DNA of 44,505 nucleotides from Nitrospirota bacterium (GCA_003696975.1 RFGT01000084.1:1-44505); one strand, 5' to 3'. Counted from the stretch's first letter, positions 24,808-34,158 are shown. The notes: generated from the sequence alone by a model not told the origin. Numbers and translations are program-made.

Positions 24808-27165
24808 ATGAGAACCCTCAGAATTCACCTTCTTATAGGAATGCTTGCGGTTATCTCATGTACCGCGGCGAATCCGGACCTGCGCCTTGCAGAAGAACTC
24901 GCACAGCAGAAAAATTGGGACGCGGCCGTTACAGCCTATCGAGACGCACTCCGCCGAGACCCCTTCAACCGAACTCTTCAAAAGGCTCTGTCCCATGCCA
25001 AGCGCCAGGCGGCTCGCGAACATTACCAGCAAGGGCGCCAATTGCTCAAAAAAAAGCGGCTGACTGAAGCGGTCAATGAGTTCCAACTTGCTCTTGGGCT
25101 TGACCCGGCGGCCCCAGAACATCATGCGGCATTAGGGGAAGCCATCCGTTTGAAGAAGGCCCGTCGTGCCCTTCATGATGCCCAGAAACTTCAGGCGCTT
25201 GGGCGTCTAGACGAAGCCATGGCCGCCTATGAACGAGCCCTGGAGCTCGATCCCCATCTCACTCAAGCTTTAGAGGGTATTACGGCCATTGCCCAAGCTC
25301 AGCAGGAGCAAAGCGCATTAGGCGGGACTTCTGAACCAGTTACCTTGCGATTTCAAAATGCACGTCTGAAACAGGTCTTTGAAATTCTGGCGCGCACCGC
25401 TCACATCAACATCATTTTCGAAAAAGACGTACGGGATGATCTTATTACGATTTTCACCAAGGATACGCCTTTTGAGGAAGCTCTCAATCTGATTTTAGCC
25501 ACCAATCATTTGTTTGCCAAACGGGTCAGGCCCGATACTTTATTGATTATTCCCGACACCAAACAGAAACGACAACAGTATGAAGATCTTATGATTCGAA
25601 CATTTTATCTTTCGAATGCCAAAGCCAAAGATATGGCGAACTTACTCCGAACCGTGCTGGAGACTAAGCGTGTGTATGTGAACGAGCCCTTGAACGCCGT
25701 CGTGGTTCGTGATTTTCCGGCTAAGCTGCAATTGGCTGAGCACATTCTGCTCGCAAATGACCGCCGTGATGCCGAAGTGGAGTTCAAAGTTGAAGTGCTG
25801 GAAGTCAACCGCAACAAAACTCAGCGGCTAGGCGCCACCTTTGCCAAGCAACTTGGGGCCGGCATCTTTCCTCCCAATACCACTACATTCAGCACAACGG
25901 GCCAGGTGTTTACCTATCGCCAGTTGACGGATCTTGGCCCGAATTCTTATTTGTTTACCTTTCCCTCTAGCGTGCTCCTCGAGTTTTTCAAGACGGAATC
26001 TGATGCCAAAACCCTGGCTTCTCCCAAACTTCGGGTTCTCAACAACCAAAAGGCTTCCATCAATATCGGAGATAAACAGCCGATTCTTCTCTCCACGACG
26101 AATGTCTTGCCGGGCCAGGCCGCTACGGGCGCGGTACCGACAACCTCGACAGTCACGTCCATTGAGTTCAAGGATACTGGAATCAAGCTGAGTGTCGAAC
26201 CCATTATTCATTTAACAGGAGAAATTACGATCAAGCTCAAAATTGAAGTGACACGTCTAGGCGACTTGGTGACACTTCAAGACCAACCGAAAATCACGCA
26301 ATTTCGGTTTGGCACCAGAATGGCAGAGACCACGTTGAATCTTCGAGATGGAGAAACCGTGATCTTAGCAGGGTTACTCCAAGAGGAAGATCGAAAAACC
26401 CGAGATTCGGTGCCGGGGTTGGATGATGTTCCTGTTTTGAAAGATCTTTTCTTCACAAAAAAAGAGAAGGTTACCACCGAGGTCATTTTGGCGATCACTC
26501 CACGATTGATTCGGAACGTCATCCCTCCCAGTCTTGTGAAGCAAACGCTGTGGTCTGGGACCGCAAACCAGTATGCGACGCGTCCTTTGTTTGCTTCTCC
26601 TGCACCGACGCCGCTCCCTGCACAACCTGAGACCCTACTGCTGCCACAGAATGCGCCTTTGGCGGAAGAACCTGTAGCGGAAGCAAAAGAAGGCGTACAC
26701 GATCAAACAGCGACTGCCCATAAACCAGCACCGGCTTCGGCAAAACACGCACGGATTAGTCTTATCCCCTCTGAAGTCAGCACACGAACAGGGGAACGCG
26801 TGCAGATTCGCCTCCACGCCCACGCGCTTCCTGGGGTTCAAACTCTTCGTCTCCGGATCACTTATGACCCGCAGATTGTGGAATTTCATGAAGCCTTCCC
26901 GGGCACGTTCTTCCCTCAGAGTGACCCGGATAAAAGCTTAAGGGTTTCGGCTGCTCCAGAATCAGGCACAATTGTGTTAGAAATTGGAGGAACCGGAGAA
27001 ATTGCCCAAGGCGACGGTACACTTGCCACCTTAGAATTTACCGCCAAGGATCGAGGGACATCGGTCATGCGCCTACATACCCCCACCTTGCAGGTGGCCA
27101 AACCCGATGCAGGAGCGAACTCCTTTGCTGTGACGGTCCAACATGGGAAAATTCGAGTTCTCTAA
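24808..27165 (+). CDS. Secretin with N-terminal TPR and C-terminal cohesin-like domain
   Basis: A 785-residue outer-membrane secretin of unusual build. A lipoprotein signal ends at VISC (C18). Residues about 24-170 are TPR repeats, e.g. RLDEAMAAYERALELDP. A short STN-type domain (about 178-250) starts VTLRFQNARLKQVFEIL, and a NolW-like domain (about 262-325) follows with RTFYLSNAKAKDMANLL. The secretin core runs to about 575 with DAKTLASPKLRVLNNQKA, GETVILAGLLQEEDRKT and VPGLDDVPVLKDLF. After a proline/alanine linker, residues about 645-785 look like a cohesin domain (GVQTLRLRITYDPQIVEF). It should form the outer-membrane gate of the machine encoded downstream. The last 23 bases overlap the next pseudopilin gene. 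Confidence 0.9.
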   Translation: MRTLRIHLLIGMLAVISCTAANPDLRLAEELAQQKNWDAAVTAYRDALRRDPFNRTLQKALSHAKRQAAREHYQQGRQLLKKKRLTEAVNEFQLALGLDPAAPEHHAALGEAIRLKKARRALHDAQKLQALGRLDEAMAAYERALELDPHLTQALEGITAIAQAQQEQSALGGTSEPVTLRFQNARLKQVFEILARTAHINIIFEKDVRDDLITIFTKDTPFEEALNLILATNHLFAKRVRPDTLLIIPDTKQKRQQYEDLMIRTFYLSNAKAKDMANLLRTVLETKRVYVNEPLNAVVVRDFPAKLQLAEHILLANDRRDAEVEFKVEVLEVNRNKTQRLGATFAKQLGAGIFPPNTTTFSTTGQVFTYRQLTDLGPNSYLFTFPSSVLLEFFKTESDAKTLASPKLRVLNNQKASINIGDKQPILLSTTNVLPGQAATGAVPTTSTVTSIEFKDTGIKLSVEPIIHLTGEITIKLKIEVTRLGDLVTLQDQPKITQFRFGTRMAETTLNLRDGETVILAGLLQEEDRKTRDSVPGLDDVPVLKDLFFTKKEKVTTEVILAITPRLIRNVIPPSLVKQTLWSGTANQYATRPLFASPAPTPLPAQPETLLLPQNAPLAEEPVAEAKEGVHDQTATAHKPAPASAKHARISLIPSEVSTRTGERVQIRLHAHALPGVQTLRLRITYDPQIVEFHEAFPGTFFPQSDPDKSLRVSAAPESGTIVLEIGGTGEIAQGDGTLATLEFTAKDRGTSVMRLHTPTLQVAKPDAGANSFAVTVQHGKIRVL

Positions 27166-27685
27166 ACGACAGCTATTCGACAAGCAGGGCATCACGCTTC
27201 TCGAAATATTGATCACGCTTGCTCTGTTGCTCATTCTGGCCTCTGTTGCCCTTCCGCTTTCAAAGTTGAGCGGAAAGCGGGCAAAGGAATTGGAGCTTCG
27301 GCAGACTCTGCGCATGATACGAACAGCAATCGACAATTTTCGGCGAGATTGGGCTCGTGATGGGAATACACTGTTGGGTCCACTCTGTGTCAAGAATCAG
27401 ACCGCATGCAAGGAACATACAGGAGTGACAGGCTATCCCAAATCGCTAGAGACTCTCCTAGGCATTGAATTGACGGGAGCAGAGGCCGCACTTCACGAAA
27501 AGCATCCCGTGCGGCGATACCTGAGGCGAATTCCGGTGGATCCTATGACCAACTCGACTGAGTGGGGACTACGGTGCTATCAGGATGAAGCTGATGTCGA
27601 TACGTGGTGCGGGGAGGATGTGTTCGATGTGTATACCAAAAGCCCTAAGACAGCAATTGATGGGACGAAATATCGCGAGTGGTAA
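27143..27685 (+). CDS. Type II/IV pseudopilin
   Basis: A 180-residue prepilin. The class III leader ends KQG before ITLLEILITLALLLILAS, giving cleavage after G16 and the glutamate at position +5 of the mature helix. The globular part has YPKSLETLL and RYLRRIPVDPMTNSTEWGL, the latter typical of GspG major pseudopilins, plus four cysteines (CVKNQTAC and two later) that could form disulfides. The insertion between helix and DPMT segment makes it longer than standard GspG. It overlaps the secretin gene by 23 bases and ends in TAATG shared with the next gene, so translation is coupled. A separate prepilin peptidase is needed and is not in this window. Confidence 0.88.
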   Translation: MGKFEFSKRQLFDKQGITLLEILITLALLLILASVALPLSKLSGKRAKELELRQTLRMIRTAIDNFRRDWARDGNTLLGPLCVKNQTACKEHTGVTGYPKSLETLLGIELTGAEAALHEKHPVRRYLRRIPVDPMTNSTEWGLRCYQDEADVDTWCGEDVFDVYTKSPKTAIDGTKYREW

Positions 27686-28089
27686 TGTGTAGCTGGCATC
27701 AACAAATCGATCAACGGCAAGGATACACGTTACTCGAACTCATGATCGTGGTGGCCATCGCGGGGATTCTCATCACACTTGCCGTGCCATCATTTCAGCG
27801 CGCTGCCGTGAAAGCTAGAGAGGCTGCTCTCAAACAAAATTTGTTTACGTTACGGTCGGTCATTGATCAGTATTATGCAGACACTGGCGAATATCCCAAA
27901 AGCTTAGAATCCCTTGTAAAAGCTGGATATCTACGGGCCATTCCGCTTGATCCGTTTACCAAATCCGCCGACACGTGGCAACTTATTTTCGAAGCAGAAC
28001 CTGAAGAGGGGGAAATTCCCGGCATTTTCGATGTCCATAGCGGAAGCGATCTCATTGCCTTGAACGGAACACCATATAATGAGTGGTGA
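27685..28089 (+). CDS. GspG-like major pseudopilin
   Basis: A 134-residue pseudopilin. The leader ends QRQG before YTLLELMIVVAIAGILITLA, with the conserved glutamate at +5 and cleavage after G13. The body has ADTGEYPKSLESL and LRAIPLDPFTKSADTWQL, the GspG signature with its calcium-loop region, and ends YNEW. The ATG overlaps the stop of the preceding gene by one base (TAATG). A GTG at 27679 also opens the frame but is less likely. GspG proteins polymerise into the periplasmic pseudopilus that pushes substrates through the secretin. With the longer sister gene before it, one may be the major and the other a minor subunit. Confidence 0.92.
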   Translation: MCSWHQQIDQRQGYTLLELMIVVAIAGILITLAVPSFQRAAVKAREAALKQNLFTLRSVIDQYYADTGEYPKSLESLVKAGYLRAIPLDPFTKSADTWQLIFEAEPEEGEIPGIFDVHSGSDLIALNGTPYNEW

Positions 28090-28888
28090 TCGGATAAGTC
28101 AACGTTCTCCTTCCTGCTTCACACAGTTCCTTGGAAGGACACGGGGAAAGAGATGGGGATGGGCTTTCTGTCTCCTGCTTGGCGGGTGTGCTCAATCCGT
28201 TCCGCCCCCTTCTGTCGTGCCGCCTTCTCCACCGCCTCAGGCACATATGACTTTGGTTCGGGAGGCTAAAGCCGAAGCGCAAGAGCTGCGATCTGCCTTG
28301 GCCGCTCAACGAATCCAAGCGGCCAAACAAGCCGCTGAACTTCATGCGGCGCGGCAACAAGCCGCGGCCCTCCGTGAGCGAGAAGCGGAATATCTCCAAC
28401 GCATCGCAAGTTTGGAAGCTGACCTGGCCTCGCTCAAAGCCGAGCGCGAGCAATTACACCAAACCGCGAAAGAGCTCGAGCTGAAGGTGAAAAACCTCCC
28501 AGCCCTTTTGCAAGTGATCCAAGAGCTCAGGACGATCCAGGCCACCGTCCAGGACCTGATGACATCTCTCAAAACAGTGACGACCGATTTGGCTGACATC
28601 AAGCAGACGATTCGCACGAACCAGACCGCTCTCCTCCGGTTGACTGGATCCTCTTCCGCTGATTTGAAATCTCCCCCCCTACCTCCCGCCTCTGGCCAGA
28701 CAATCACCGTTCGTCCCGGGGATTCCCTTTGGCGCCTTGCTAGGGCACATGGAACCACGGTTGCCATACTCAAACAATTGAATGGGTTGTCAGGTGATCA
28801 AATTATCGTCGGGCAGATATTGAAACTCCCTGGGCGCTCCAAGAGTGTCTTGGGACCATCCAAGACTTCGTTGTCCGCAACTCCTTGA
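28079..28888 (+). CDS. Lipoprotein with coiled coil and LysM domain
   Basis: A 269-residue predicted lipoprotein. A basic N-terminus and hydrophobic core end at LLLGGC (C37), then a proline-rich linker. Residues about 58-190 are a long alanine/glutamine-rich coiled coil (AAKQAAELHAARQQAAAL). Residues about 207-252 are a LysM peptidoglycan-binding domain (TVRPGDSLWRLARAHGTT, QIIVGQILKLPG). It probably anchors the machine to peptidoglycan, a role played by other LysM proteins in pilus systems such as FimV, though it is not FimV. The ATG overlaps the preceding gene by 11 bases and the next gene begins seven bases after its stop, so it is an integral operon member. Confidence 0.85.
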   Translation: MSGDRISQRSPSCFTQFLGRTRGKRWGWAFCLLLGGCAQSVPPPSVVPPSPPPQAHMTLVREAKAEAQELRSALAAQRIQAAKQAAELHAARQQAAALREREAEYLQRIASLEADLASLKAEREQLHQTAKELELKVKNLPALLQVIQELRTIQATVQDLMTSLKTVTTDLADIKQTIRTNQTALLRLTGSSSADLKSPPLPPASGQTITVRPGDSLWRLARAHGTTVAILKQLNGLSGDQIIVGQILKLPGRSKSVLGPSKTSLSATP

Positions 28889-28895
28889 GTGTGAT

Positions 28896-30104
28896 ATGGC
28901 CCGCTTTCGCTATCGTGCAGCACGCCAGGATGGTACCATCATCGAAGCCTCCGCCACAGGACCTAGTGAAATGGCCGTCCGGTCGCAACTAGAAACAGAT
29001 GGATTGCTGATTCTCGAGTTGAAAGGAGAATCATCCTGGAATGTAAACTGGCATTTCATACCACAACGAAAGCGGCTCTCACTTCGAGATTTTCTTGTTT
29101 TCAACCAGCAATTCTTGGCGTTGGTGAAATCAGGGTTGCCCATTCTGAAAACCTTCGACATTCTAACCGAGCGTGCTACCTATGGTCCCTTTCAACAGGC
29201 CTTATACCATGTTCGCGAAAAGATCCGCGGAGGCGCCGCTATTTCCCAAGCCATGGCCGCCGAACCACGCTTCTTTCCCGAGCTTTACCAGGCGTCGATT
29301 CAGGCCGGCGAACAAACCGGCAATTTGATCGAGGTTCTCCAGCGCTACATCGCCTATTTGAAATTGGTCATCAGTGTTCGAGAAAAGATTGTCAAAGCTC
29401 TGGCCTATCCGGCCTTTCTCATAGTAGTGGGGGCAGCAGTTGTGTCATTTCTCGTAATGTACGTCATCCCAACATTTGCCGAAGTGTACGAACAGAACCA
29501 AACCGCTCTTCCCCTGCCGACACAAATACTTCTCGACCTCCTTAACTCGGCGAATATGTGGGGACCGTTGGTTGGAGGGGGTCTGCTTGTTACCGGGGCC
29601 GGAGTCTATTGGTGGGCTAAAACTCCCGCAGGACAATTCTCTCTCCATGCCCTGCTGCTCAAGGCGCCGGTGGTTGGTACAGTCATCCAAAAAAGTCAGA
29701 TCATCAGATTGACGAGAACGCTTTCGACTATCCTTGCCGGAGGGATTCCACTGCTTTCCGCGTTAACGATCACCGCTCACGCTACGACCAACAAAGTGAT
29801 CGCGCAGGCACTTCTCCAGGTAACCGATCGAGTGCGAGACGGCGCGAGTTTAGCTACGTCGTTGAAAGAAGCTGCCTTCCTCCCACGGCTGGCTGTCGAA
29901 ATGATTGAAGTGGGCGAAACGACAGGCTCATTGGAAACCATGCTCCTTGAGGTTGCCGAATTCCATGAGGGTGAATTGGATCTGTTGCTTGGACAACTGA
30001 CCACATGGATCGAACCGGTACTTCTTTTGATCATGGGAGTCATTATTGGTGGGATTGTTATTATAATGTATCTCCCCATTTTTCAACTGGCAGGGACCGT
30101 GTGA
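28896..30104 (+). CDS. GspF/PilC-type inner-membrane platform protein
   Basis: A 402-residue protein with two GspF domains. The first has FNQQFLALVKSGLPILKTFDIL and RGGAAISQAMAAEP, and the second has TRTLSTILAGGIPLLSALTI, VEMIEVGETTGSLETML and the terminal membrane helix PVLLLIMGVIIGGIVIIMYLPIF. The N-terminal about 60 residues hold the usual small beta segment RYRAARQDGTIIEA. This protein forms the inner-membrane platform that couples the ATPase to pseudopilus growth. The ATG at 28896 is preferred to the frame opening at 28845, which lies inside the lipoprotein gene. GspE follows after 27 bases. Confidence 0.93.
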   Translation: MARFRYRAARQDGTIIEASATGPSEMAVRSQLETDGLLILELKGESSWNVNWHFIPQRKRLSLRDFLVFNQQFLALVKSGLPILKTFDILTERATYGPFQQALYHVREKIRGGAAISQAMAAEPRFFPELYQASIQAGEQTGNLIEVLQRYIAYLKLVISVREKIVKALAYPAFLIVVGAAVVSFLVMYVIPTFAEVYEQNQTALPLPTQILLDLLNSANMWGPLVGGGLLVTGAGVYWWAKTPAGQFSLHALLLKAPVVGTVIQKSQIIRLTRTLSTILAGGIPLLSALTITAHATTNKVIAQALLQVTDRVRDGASLATSLKEAAFLPRLAVEMIEVGETTGSLETMLLEVAEFHEGELDLLLGQLTTWIEPVLLLIMGVIIGGIVIIMYLPIFQLAGTV

Positions 30105-30131
30105 ACATCCTGACAGAAAGGAGTCACACCT

Positions 30132-31865
30132 ATGGCGTCACCCGTCAAACAGGCTTCACTTGAAGATATTCTGCTCCAAAGAGGCGATCTTTCGCCGGAA
30201 CAACTGCGGGACTACACTCAACGCGCTGTGGCCACCCAACGCTCGCTCAAGACACTCCTGCTAGAGGAAGGTCTTCTTCCAGAAGAGACGATCGCCCGCG
30301 CGCTCGCAGAGCAGTTCGCCCTTCCTTATGATCCGCTTCATGATTTCCGCATCAATCCGGAGTTTTTTGCCACGATTCCCCTGGAGTGGATGCACCGCCA
30401 CCCATTTATCCCCCTTGCCGATCACAGTGGAGTACTCACGATCGCCGTCGCTGATCCGCAGGATCTGAGGGCTATCGATGAGTTGGAAGTCCTTCTCGGC
30501 CGTGAAGTGCAACTCGTAGTCTCCACGCGAACGGCCATTCACAACAGTCTCATGGCCAGCGAAGGTAACCAGCAGGTGTTGACCCGTATTCAAGAAGAAT
30601 TGCATCCCGTGCTCGTGAAAGAGGACGAGAAGGGCGAGGAAGTGCTCTCGGTTGAGAGCATTACCCGCGATCAGAGCCCTGTGGTCAAATTGGTAGATAC
30701 TATCATTTTGACCGCATTGCAGAGGCATGCTAGTGACATCCATATCGAAGTCACAGATCGGGACGTGGAGGTGAAATTTCGCATCGATGGAGTGCTGTAC
30801 CGAGCCATGGAACCCTTGTCTCGCTCCGTACATGCTTCTCTGATTTCCCGATTAAAGATCATGTCAGAGCTGGATATTTCTGAACGGCGCATCCCACAGG
30901 ACGGGCGTTTCAAATTGCATGTCGAAAAACGGACTGTGGATTTTCGAGTCTCCATCTTGCCAAGTGTCTATGGAGAATCAGTTGTTATTCGTGTCCTGGA
31001 CAAACACGCCATCGCCTCGGGCATCGGAGGACTGCGCCTTGATGTCCTTGGATACAACCCGGAAGATCTTCAGCGCTTCCGGAGAGCAATTACACGTCCC
31101 TATGGGATGATCTTGGTCACTGGGCCAACGGGAAGCGGAAAGACCACGACGCTGTACGGAGCGTTGAATGAAGTCCATACTCCTGAGGACAAGATTATTA
31201 CTATCGAAGATCCCGTCGAATACCAACTTGATGGAATCGTGCAAATTCCCGTGAACGAAAAAAAAGGGCTCACCTTTGCACGCGGGCTTCGCTCTATTCT
31301 GCGGCATGATCCTGACAAGATCATGGTAGGGGAAATCCGGGATGCGGAAACCGCACAAATCGCCATTCAATCCGCCTTGACCGGTCACCTAGTGTTTACC
31401 ACTGTCCACGCCAATAATGCCTTTGATGTCATTACACGGTTCGTCAATATGGGAATCGAACGATACAATTTCGTCACCTCGTTAAGCTGTATTCTTGCAC
31501 AGCGACTCGTCCGTGCGATTTGCCCATCTTGTAAAGTCCCTGTTTCTGTTACTCCGGAACTCTGTCGAGATTCAGGATTGGACTATGAACGAGCCAAACA
31601 TCTCACGTTTTACGAGGGCAAAGGGTGCCCTGAATGTCATGGATTAGGATATCGAGGAAGGCGAGCAATCACCGAGTTTCTCGACATGACGGACTCGATC
31701 AAAGAAATGATTCTGGCTGGACGACCTTCTTCGGAAATCCGAAATGCGGCATTCTCTCAAGGCATGACAACTCTGCGACAGAATGCACTTCAAAAGGTCT
31801 TACGCGGAGAAACCACGTTACGCGAAATCAATCGGGTCACTCCTGTAGAGGAACAGGTCCTTTAA
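30132..31865 (+). CDS. GspE/PilB-type assembly ATPase
   Basis: A 577-residue type II secretion/type IV pilus ATPase. Residues about 5-150 are a MshEN-type N-terminal domain (EEGLLPEETIARALAEQF), which binds c-di-GMP in some pilus ATPases. The Walker A motif GPTGSGKTTT is at 331-340, then the Asp box IITIEDPVEYQLDGI, the Walker B region DKIMVGEIRDAETA and the His box TVHANNAFDVITRF. A four-cysteine zinc module (CPSC, then CPEC) is present, as in extension ATPases. It powers pseudopilus assembly from the cytoplasm. AAGGAG sits eight bases before the ATG. The EAL-HDOD protein 22 kb upstream is a possible but unproven c-di-GMP link. Confidence 0.95.
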   Translation: MASPVKQASLEDILLQRGDLSPEQLRDYTQRAVATQRSLKTLLLEEGLLPEETIARALAEQFALPYDPLHDFRINPEFFATIPLEWMHRHPFIPLADHSGVLTIAVADPQDLRAIDELEVLLGREVQLVVSTRTAIHNSLMASEGNQQVLTRIQEELHPVLVKEDEKGEEVLSVESITRDQSPVVKLVDTIILTALQRHASDIHIEVTDRDVEVKFRIDGVLYRAMEPLSRSVHASLISRLKIMSELDISERRIPQDGRFKLHVEKRTVDFRVSILPSVYGESVVIRVLDKHAIASGIGGLRLDVLGYNPEDLQRFRRAITRPYGMILVTGPTGSGKTTTLYGALNEVHTPEDKIITIEDPVEYQLDGIVQIPVNEKKGLTFARGLRSILRHDPDKIMVGEIRDAETAQIAIQSALTGHLVFTTVHANNAFDVITRFVNMGIERYNFVTSLSCILAQRLVRAICPSCKVPVSVTPELCRDSGLDYERAKHLTFYEGKGCPECHGLGYRGRRAITEFLDMTDSIKEMILAGRPSSEIRNAAFSQGMTTLRQNALQKVLRGETTLREINRVTPVEEQVL

Positions 31866-31869
31866 CACC

Positions 31870-32976
31870 ATGTTGCCCTTCAGTCGCCCACGTTACGGCC
31901 TTTCCATCACGGCGAATACCCTTTGCTGGGTGGAAGTGAGCTCTGGAATACGAAAAAGCGGAATTCACCGGATCGAAGAGCATCCCCTCCCATCTGGCCT
32001 TATCCACCCTTCTCCGCTTGCACCAAATGTCGCAAAAGTCGATGAATTGGCGAAAATTTTCAAGACTTCCTTGCCACAGCGAAAGCACCCGTGCTCCATT
32101 GCAGTAAGCCTTCCGGATCTGTGTGCTCGGACCCTAGTGTTCGAACTGGCCCAATTACCTGCTTCCTCTCGGGAACGAGATGCCCTGCTGCGATGGAAAT
32201 TCAAACAAGACTGCCATCTCCATGCCGATCAGATTCGGGTAACAAGTCAGCGGTACACGCCGAGTCGAGTTCCTGCACCTCACACTCACCAGGCTCACCA
32301 ACCCGTTCATCTCCTGGCTACAGCCCTTTCACATGCCGTGGTTGAACCGTATGAGCAAGCCTGTTTAGCGGCAGGACTGATTCCCATGACTGTAGGGATC
32401 GCCAGTTTCTTAGTGTTCGATTTCTGCCGGCCAGTCATGATCCAAGCCATGGCCACTCTCAAACAGGATCACACTCGCGGTTACCATCTGGTGTTTTTCT
32501 ATGTCGCCGACTGGGGATGCACGACGGTGATCATTCACGACAATGTTCCTGTCTTTGTTCGAATCAAACCCCTCCGACCCGTTCCCCTATCGTGTAGCTC
32601 TTCCACTGGTTCTCCGTCTCCAGCGATCTCGGCAAACTCCCTGGATCCTGAAGAGTCCAACAAGTACATTGCGAGGCTAACCAACGAATTGATCGCTACG
32701 TTGCAGTATTATTTTGAGCTCCATCAATCCCTCGACCAGTTCATCCATCCTCTTCCACTGTTTCTGGCGGGGAGTTTGGATCCCGCCACAATTTTTCCTC
32801 AGGTTAAGCAGCGAGTCGAAACTGCCTTTACGGATGAATCACGCAATGCTCCGAGGATCCAGGCTATCCCCTTGCAGGCTGGTCTTCCCTATCTTTCTGG
32901 TAAGATTGGAGCCGATCCCACATGTTGGACTGGCACCACCTTGGCGGCATTGGCTAGTACAAGGATCACCCCATGA
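31870..32976 (+). CDS. PilM/GspL-cytoplasmic-like protein
   Basis: A 368-residue protein with the actin-like layout of PilM and the cytoplasmic part of GspL. Recognisable pieces are YGLSITANTLCWVEVSSG at the start, AVSLPDLCARTLVFELAQLP (the strand pattern of PilM), ALLRWKFKQD, VHLLATALSHAVVEPYEQAC and the late TNELIATLQYYFELHQSLDQ. PilM links the ATPase side to PilN. The family assignment rests on this pattern and on the position just before a PilN-like gene. Nucleotide-binding loops are not sharp. The gene begins four bases after the gspE stop and its end overlaps the next start by four bases. Confidence 0.75.
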   Translation: MLPFSRPRYGLSITANTLCWVEVSSGIRKSGIHRIEEHPLPSGLIHPSPLAPNVAKVDELAKIFKTSLPQRKHPCSIAVSLPDLCARTLVFELAQLPASSRERDALLRWKFKQDCHLHADQIRVTSQRYTPSRVPAPHTHQAHQPVHLLATALSHAVVEPYEQACLAAGLIPMTVGIASFLVFDFCRPVMIQAMATLKQDHTRGYHLVFFYVADWGCTTVIIHDNVPVFVRIKPLRPVPLSCSSSTGSPSPAISANSLDPEESNKYIARLTNELIATLQYYFELHQSLDQFIHPLPLFLAGSLDPATIFPQVKQRVETAFTDESRNAPRIQAIPLQAGLPYLSGKIGADPTCWTGTTLAALASTRITP

Positions 32977-33557
32977 CCCTTCTTTCCTTGCATCCGCATT
33001 CTCTTGCTGCGCCAGGTCTTCTACTCTTGCGAATTGCCCAATGGGGGCTGATCGGCTTGAGTGCGGGTTTTCTTGGTGCTTCGTTTTGGATCTGGCAAGA
33101 AACTCGGCAACTTACTGAAGCAGTCCAGATCCAGCAAGAGGCTGTGACGCGCGCCGAGCACTTGCAGCAGCAATTTCTGGAACAGGCAAGAAAACAGGGA
33201 TTTGATCTGTCCGATACCCGTATTCAACAACTCGCTCAAGAAGTAAGCTTTGCCCAACAACTTTCAATGCGCCGGAGATTTTCTTGGACTCGGTTTCTCA
33301 GCGACTTGGAAGCCGCAGTACCTCCTCACGTTGCAATGGAATCTATTGTCTTGAATTTTCCGAAGACCTCGCTTGTTTTAAATGGAATGGCTCGAGAGTT
33401 ATCTGATCTTTCATCCTTTGTGGAACGGCTCGAACGCCATCCAGCTTTCAACCACGTGGTGGTATCGAGTCATAAGCTCAAACAGCCGAAAGAAAAACGT
33501 CAGGCAAAGAACCCAGTCGTCACGTTCAGTATGAAAGTGACCTACACTCCAAATTGA
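32973..33557 (+). CDS. PilN-like protein
   Basis: A 194-residue bitopic membrane protein. A short cytoplasmic N-terminus (MTLLSLHPH) is followed by one membrane helix (WGLIGLSAGFLGASFWIW), a coiled-coil stretch rich in glutamine, and a ferredoxin-like domain with WTRFLSDLEAAVPPHVAMESI, LVLNGMARELSDLSSFVERL and FNHVVVSSHK. This is the PilN/GspL C-terminal pattern. PilN binds PilM through its N-terminus and PilO through its periplasmic part. The usual INLLP motif is only loosely kept (LLSLHP). The start overlaps the PilM-like gene by four bases. Confidence 0.78.
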   Translation: MTLLSLHPHSLAAPGLLLLRIAQWGLIGLSAGFLGASFWIWQETRQLTEAVQIQQEAVTRAEHLQQQFLEQARKQGFDLSDTRIQQLAQEVSFAQQLSMRRRFSWTRFLSDLEAAVPPHVAMESIVLNFPKTSLVLNGMARELSDLSSFVERLERHPAFNHVVVSSHKLKQPKEKRQAKNPVVTFSMKVTYTPN

Positions 33558-33585
33558 CTGAAGCAGCGTGTCAACGAGGATCACG

Positions 33586-34158
33586 ATGGAACAGTCGGTT
33601 TCCCTGACACTTTCACCCACCGCACTCGCTGCCGTTCGATTTCTAAAACCCTTCATCTTTATGGCAATAGGAGCGATTGGGCTGTTCTGCACCTCCTATG
33701 TGGTCTTACTCAATCCGGTCCAGGAACGCTTTTCACGCCTTACAATCACTTACAAGACCGTTCGACAGCAGTATGTCAACCAGCAAGTCGCTCGACAGAC
33801 CCAAGAAACGTTGCAGGCTGTTTGGGCTCAACTTCCCCGCTCAACCCAGTTCACAGCTTTAGGGGTGACCATCGTGCAGTTAGCCCAGCGCAATCATGTT
33901 CAGATTCCGGGCATGCGTTATCGTCTCGAGCCAACGGCCGATGGGTTTACCACAAGGGGAACAATCGCGTTCCAAGCTTCTGGCGACTATGAAGCCATTC
34001 GGCGGTTCATTTTTGAACTGGAAACAAAAAACCCGTTCCTCTTTATTGAAAAACTTTCAGTAGAACGGACCAAGCGCCCGGGTTATGTTTCGTTTACCAT
34101 GCAAGTCAGCACATTCTTTCAACCGGGATCATCACCCAATCGAGCAAATTCCACATGA
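33586..34158 (+). CDS. PilO/GspM-like protein
   Basis: A 190-residue bitopic protein with one membrane helix (FIFMAIGAIGLFCTSYVVLL), a helical coiled segment and a ferredoxin-like domain (FQASGDYEAIRRFIFELETKNPFLFIEKLSVE), as in PilO and GspM. In PilO this partner pairs with PilN and controls pilus dynamics. A GTG at 33568 also opens the frame, but GAGG six bases before the ATG at 33586 supports the latter. It overlaps the next gene by four bases. The family call comes from fold pattern and position; sequence identity to named PilO proteins is not judged here. Confidence 0.75.
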   Translation: MEQSVSLTLSPTALAAVRFLKPFIFMAIGAIGLFCTSYVVLLNPVQERFSRLTITYKTVRQQYVNQQVARQTQETLQAVWAQLPRSTQFTALGVTIVQLAQRNHVQIPGMRYRLEPTADGFTTRGTIAFQASGDYEAIRRFIFELETKNPFLFIEKLSVERTKRPGYVSFTMQVSTFFQPGSSPNRANST

